The notes beneath the pieces were generated by a model. The model did not search any database. It saw only the letters and a program-made list of their open reading frames with translations, and was not told the DNA's origin. Both the position numbers and the translations under genes were made by a program. A DNA stretch of 64,000 nt from Inia geoffrensis (taxonomy: Eukaryota; Chordata; Mammalia; Artiodactyla; Iniidae): contig CM070901.1 of the NCBI GenBank assembly GCA_036417435.1, forward strand, positions 8,964,001-9,028,000. The letters run 5' to 3'. This document shows, piece after piece, positions 63,236-64,000 of the stretch; positions within the stretch are counted from its first letter, which is position 1; every line of letters begins with the position of its first letter.

Positions 63236-63555
63236 TTTTTATTTTCATTTTATTTTTTTAATTGAAGTATAGTTGTTTTACAACACTCCACTTGCTTTTT
63301 TAAATTTAATTTTTATTTTATCCATATATTGGAGTATAGCTGATTTACAATGTTGTGTTAGTCTCAGGTGTACAGCAAAGTGATTCAGCTATACACATAT
63401 CCATTTTTTTTCAGTTTCTTTTCCCCTTACAAGTTATTATAGAATATTGAGTAGAGTTCCCTGCCTTATAAAGTAGGTCTTGTTGATTATCTATTTTATA
63501 TATAGTAGTGTGTGTATGTTAATCCCGTACTCCTAATTAATCCCTTCTCCCCATC
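63236..63555 (-). mobile_element. L1 3' ends (two pieces)
   Basis: A short piece (TTTAATTGAAGTATAGTTGT, 63254-63290) and a longer minus-strand L1 terminus (ATATTGGAGTATAGCTGATT to about 63555) containing GAATATTGAGTAGAGTTCCC. Both are remnants. Confidence 0.85.
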
Positions 63556-63719
63556 CACTTGCTGTTTTAGCATGTTGATTGTGAGGTGCCTTTGTGGCAT
63601 CCAAGGGAAAAGGTGAAAACACTGGAAACACCGTTTTGACTTGAGCAGAGAGATCGAAGCTAGAGCAGTTATTTTAAATGCTGCCAGAGCATTTAACACA
63701 CTTTATTGTAATATCCTCG

Positions 63720-64000
63720 TTTTTTGGCTGCGTTGGGTCTTCGTTGCTGCGCGTTGGCTTCCTCTAGTTGCAGCGAGCGGGGGCTACTCTTCGTTGCGGT
63801 GAATGGGCTTCTCATTGTCGTGACTTCTCTTGCTGTGGAGCACAAGCCCTAGGCTTGTGTGGGGCTTCAGTAGTTGTGGCTCGTGGGCTCTAGAGCACAG
63901 GCTCAGTAGTTATGGTGCGTGGGCTTAGTTCCTCCACGGCATGTGCGATCTTCCCGGACCAGTGCTGGAACCCCGTGTCCCCTGCATTGGCAGACGGATT
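63720..64000 (-). repeat. CHR-type SINE, long form, cut by window end
   Basis: TTTTTTGGCTGCGTTGGGTC, AGCGAGCGGGGGCTACTCTT and TTGGCAGACGGATT at the last base. The tRNA-derived head lies beyond the window. Confidence 0.95.

Overview
The window is mammalian nuclear DNA, almost certainly from a cetacean or close whippomorph relative. The main reason is a dense set of tRNA-Glu-type SINEs of the CHR group, in a short form (about 200-220 bp) and a long form (about 310-370 bp), many with recognisable target-site duplications (TSDs). They sit among L1 3' ends, MIR, L2, MaLR LTRs, Tigger-like and hAT DNA elements and a mariner-type hairpin element. There is no bacterial-style gene organisation, CRISPR array, operon or origin. 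The species call comes from recognising repeat types by eye; no database was searched.

The only convincing protein-coding-like locus is at the right end on the minus strand. An intronless retrocopy of the X-linked DEAD-box RNA helicase gene DDX3X has a 649-codon open frame (61029-62978), a recognisable 5' leader and about 2.5 kb of 3' UTR (down to about 58.5 kb). The frame is unbroken, but the P-loop reads AQTRSGKT instead of AQTGSGKT, other helicase-core residues are changed, 10 codons are missing near the C-terminus and the last three codons are lost to an early stop. I expect it to be ATPase-deficient if translated.

Layout: 0-10 kb holds L1 3' fragments, SINEs, MIRs and ancient repeats. 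10-20 kb holds a probable solo ERV LTR carrying a mariner-type hairpin element, three short SINEs, a perfect 34-bp palindrome and a perfect 40-bp tandem duplication. 20-28 kb holds MaLR LTRs, two Tigger-like elements in opposite orientation (one carrying a SINE), a 5'-inverted L1 and an L2 piece. 30.0-33.0 kb is a 5'-truncated L1 whose ORF2 is broken by one stop codon. 33-51 kb is mixed SINE, L1, MIR, L2, MaLR and Tigger-like repeats with a CA/CG microsatellite. 54.5-56.2 kb is an old L1. 58.5-63.2 kb is the DDX3X retrocopy, followed by L1 and SINE fragments to the window edge.

No multi-exon gene could be recognised, although isolated short exons cannot be excluded by eye. The locus reads as an intergenic or intronic repeat landscape with one notable retrocopy. 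Its features do not form a pathway; their relationships are nesting and relative age.
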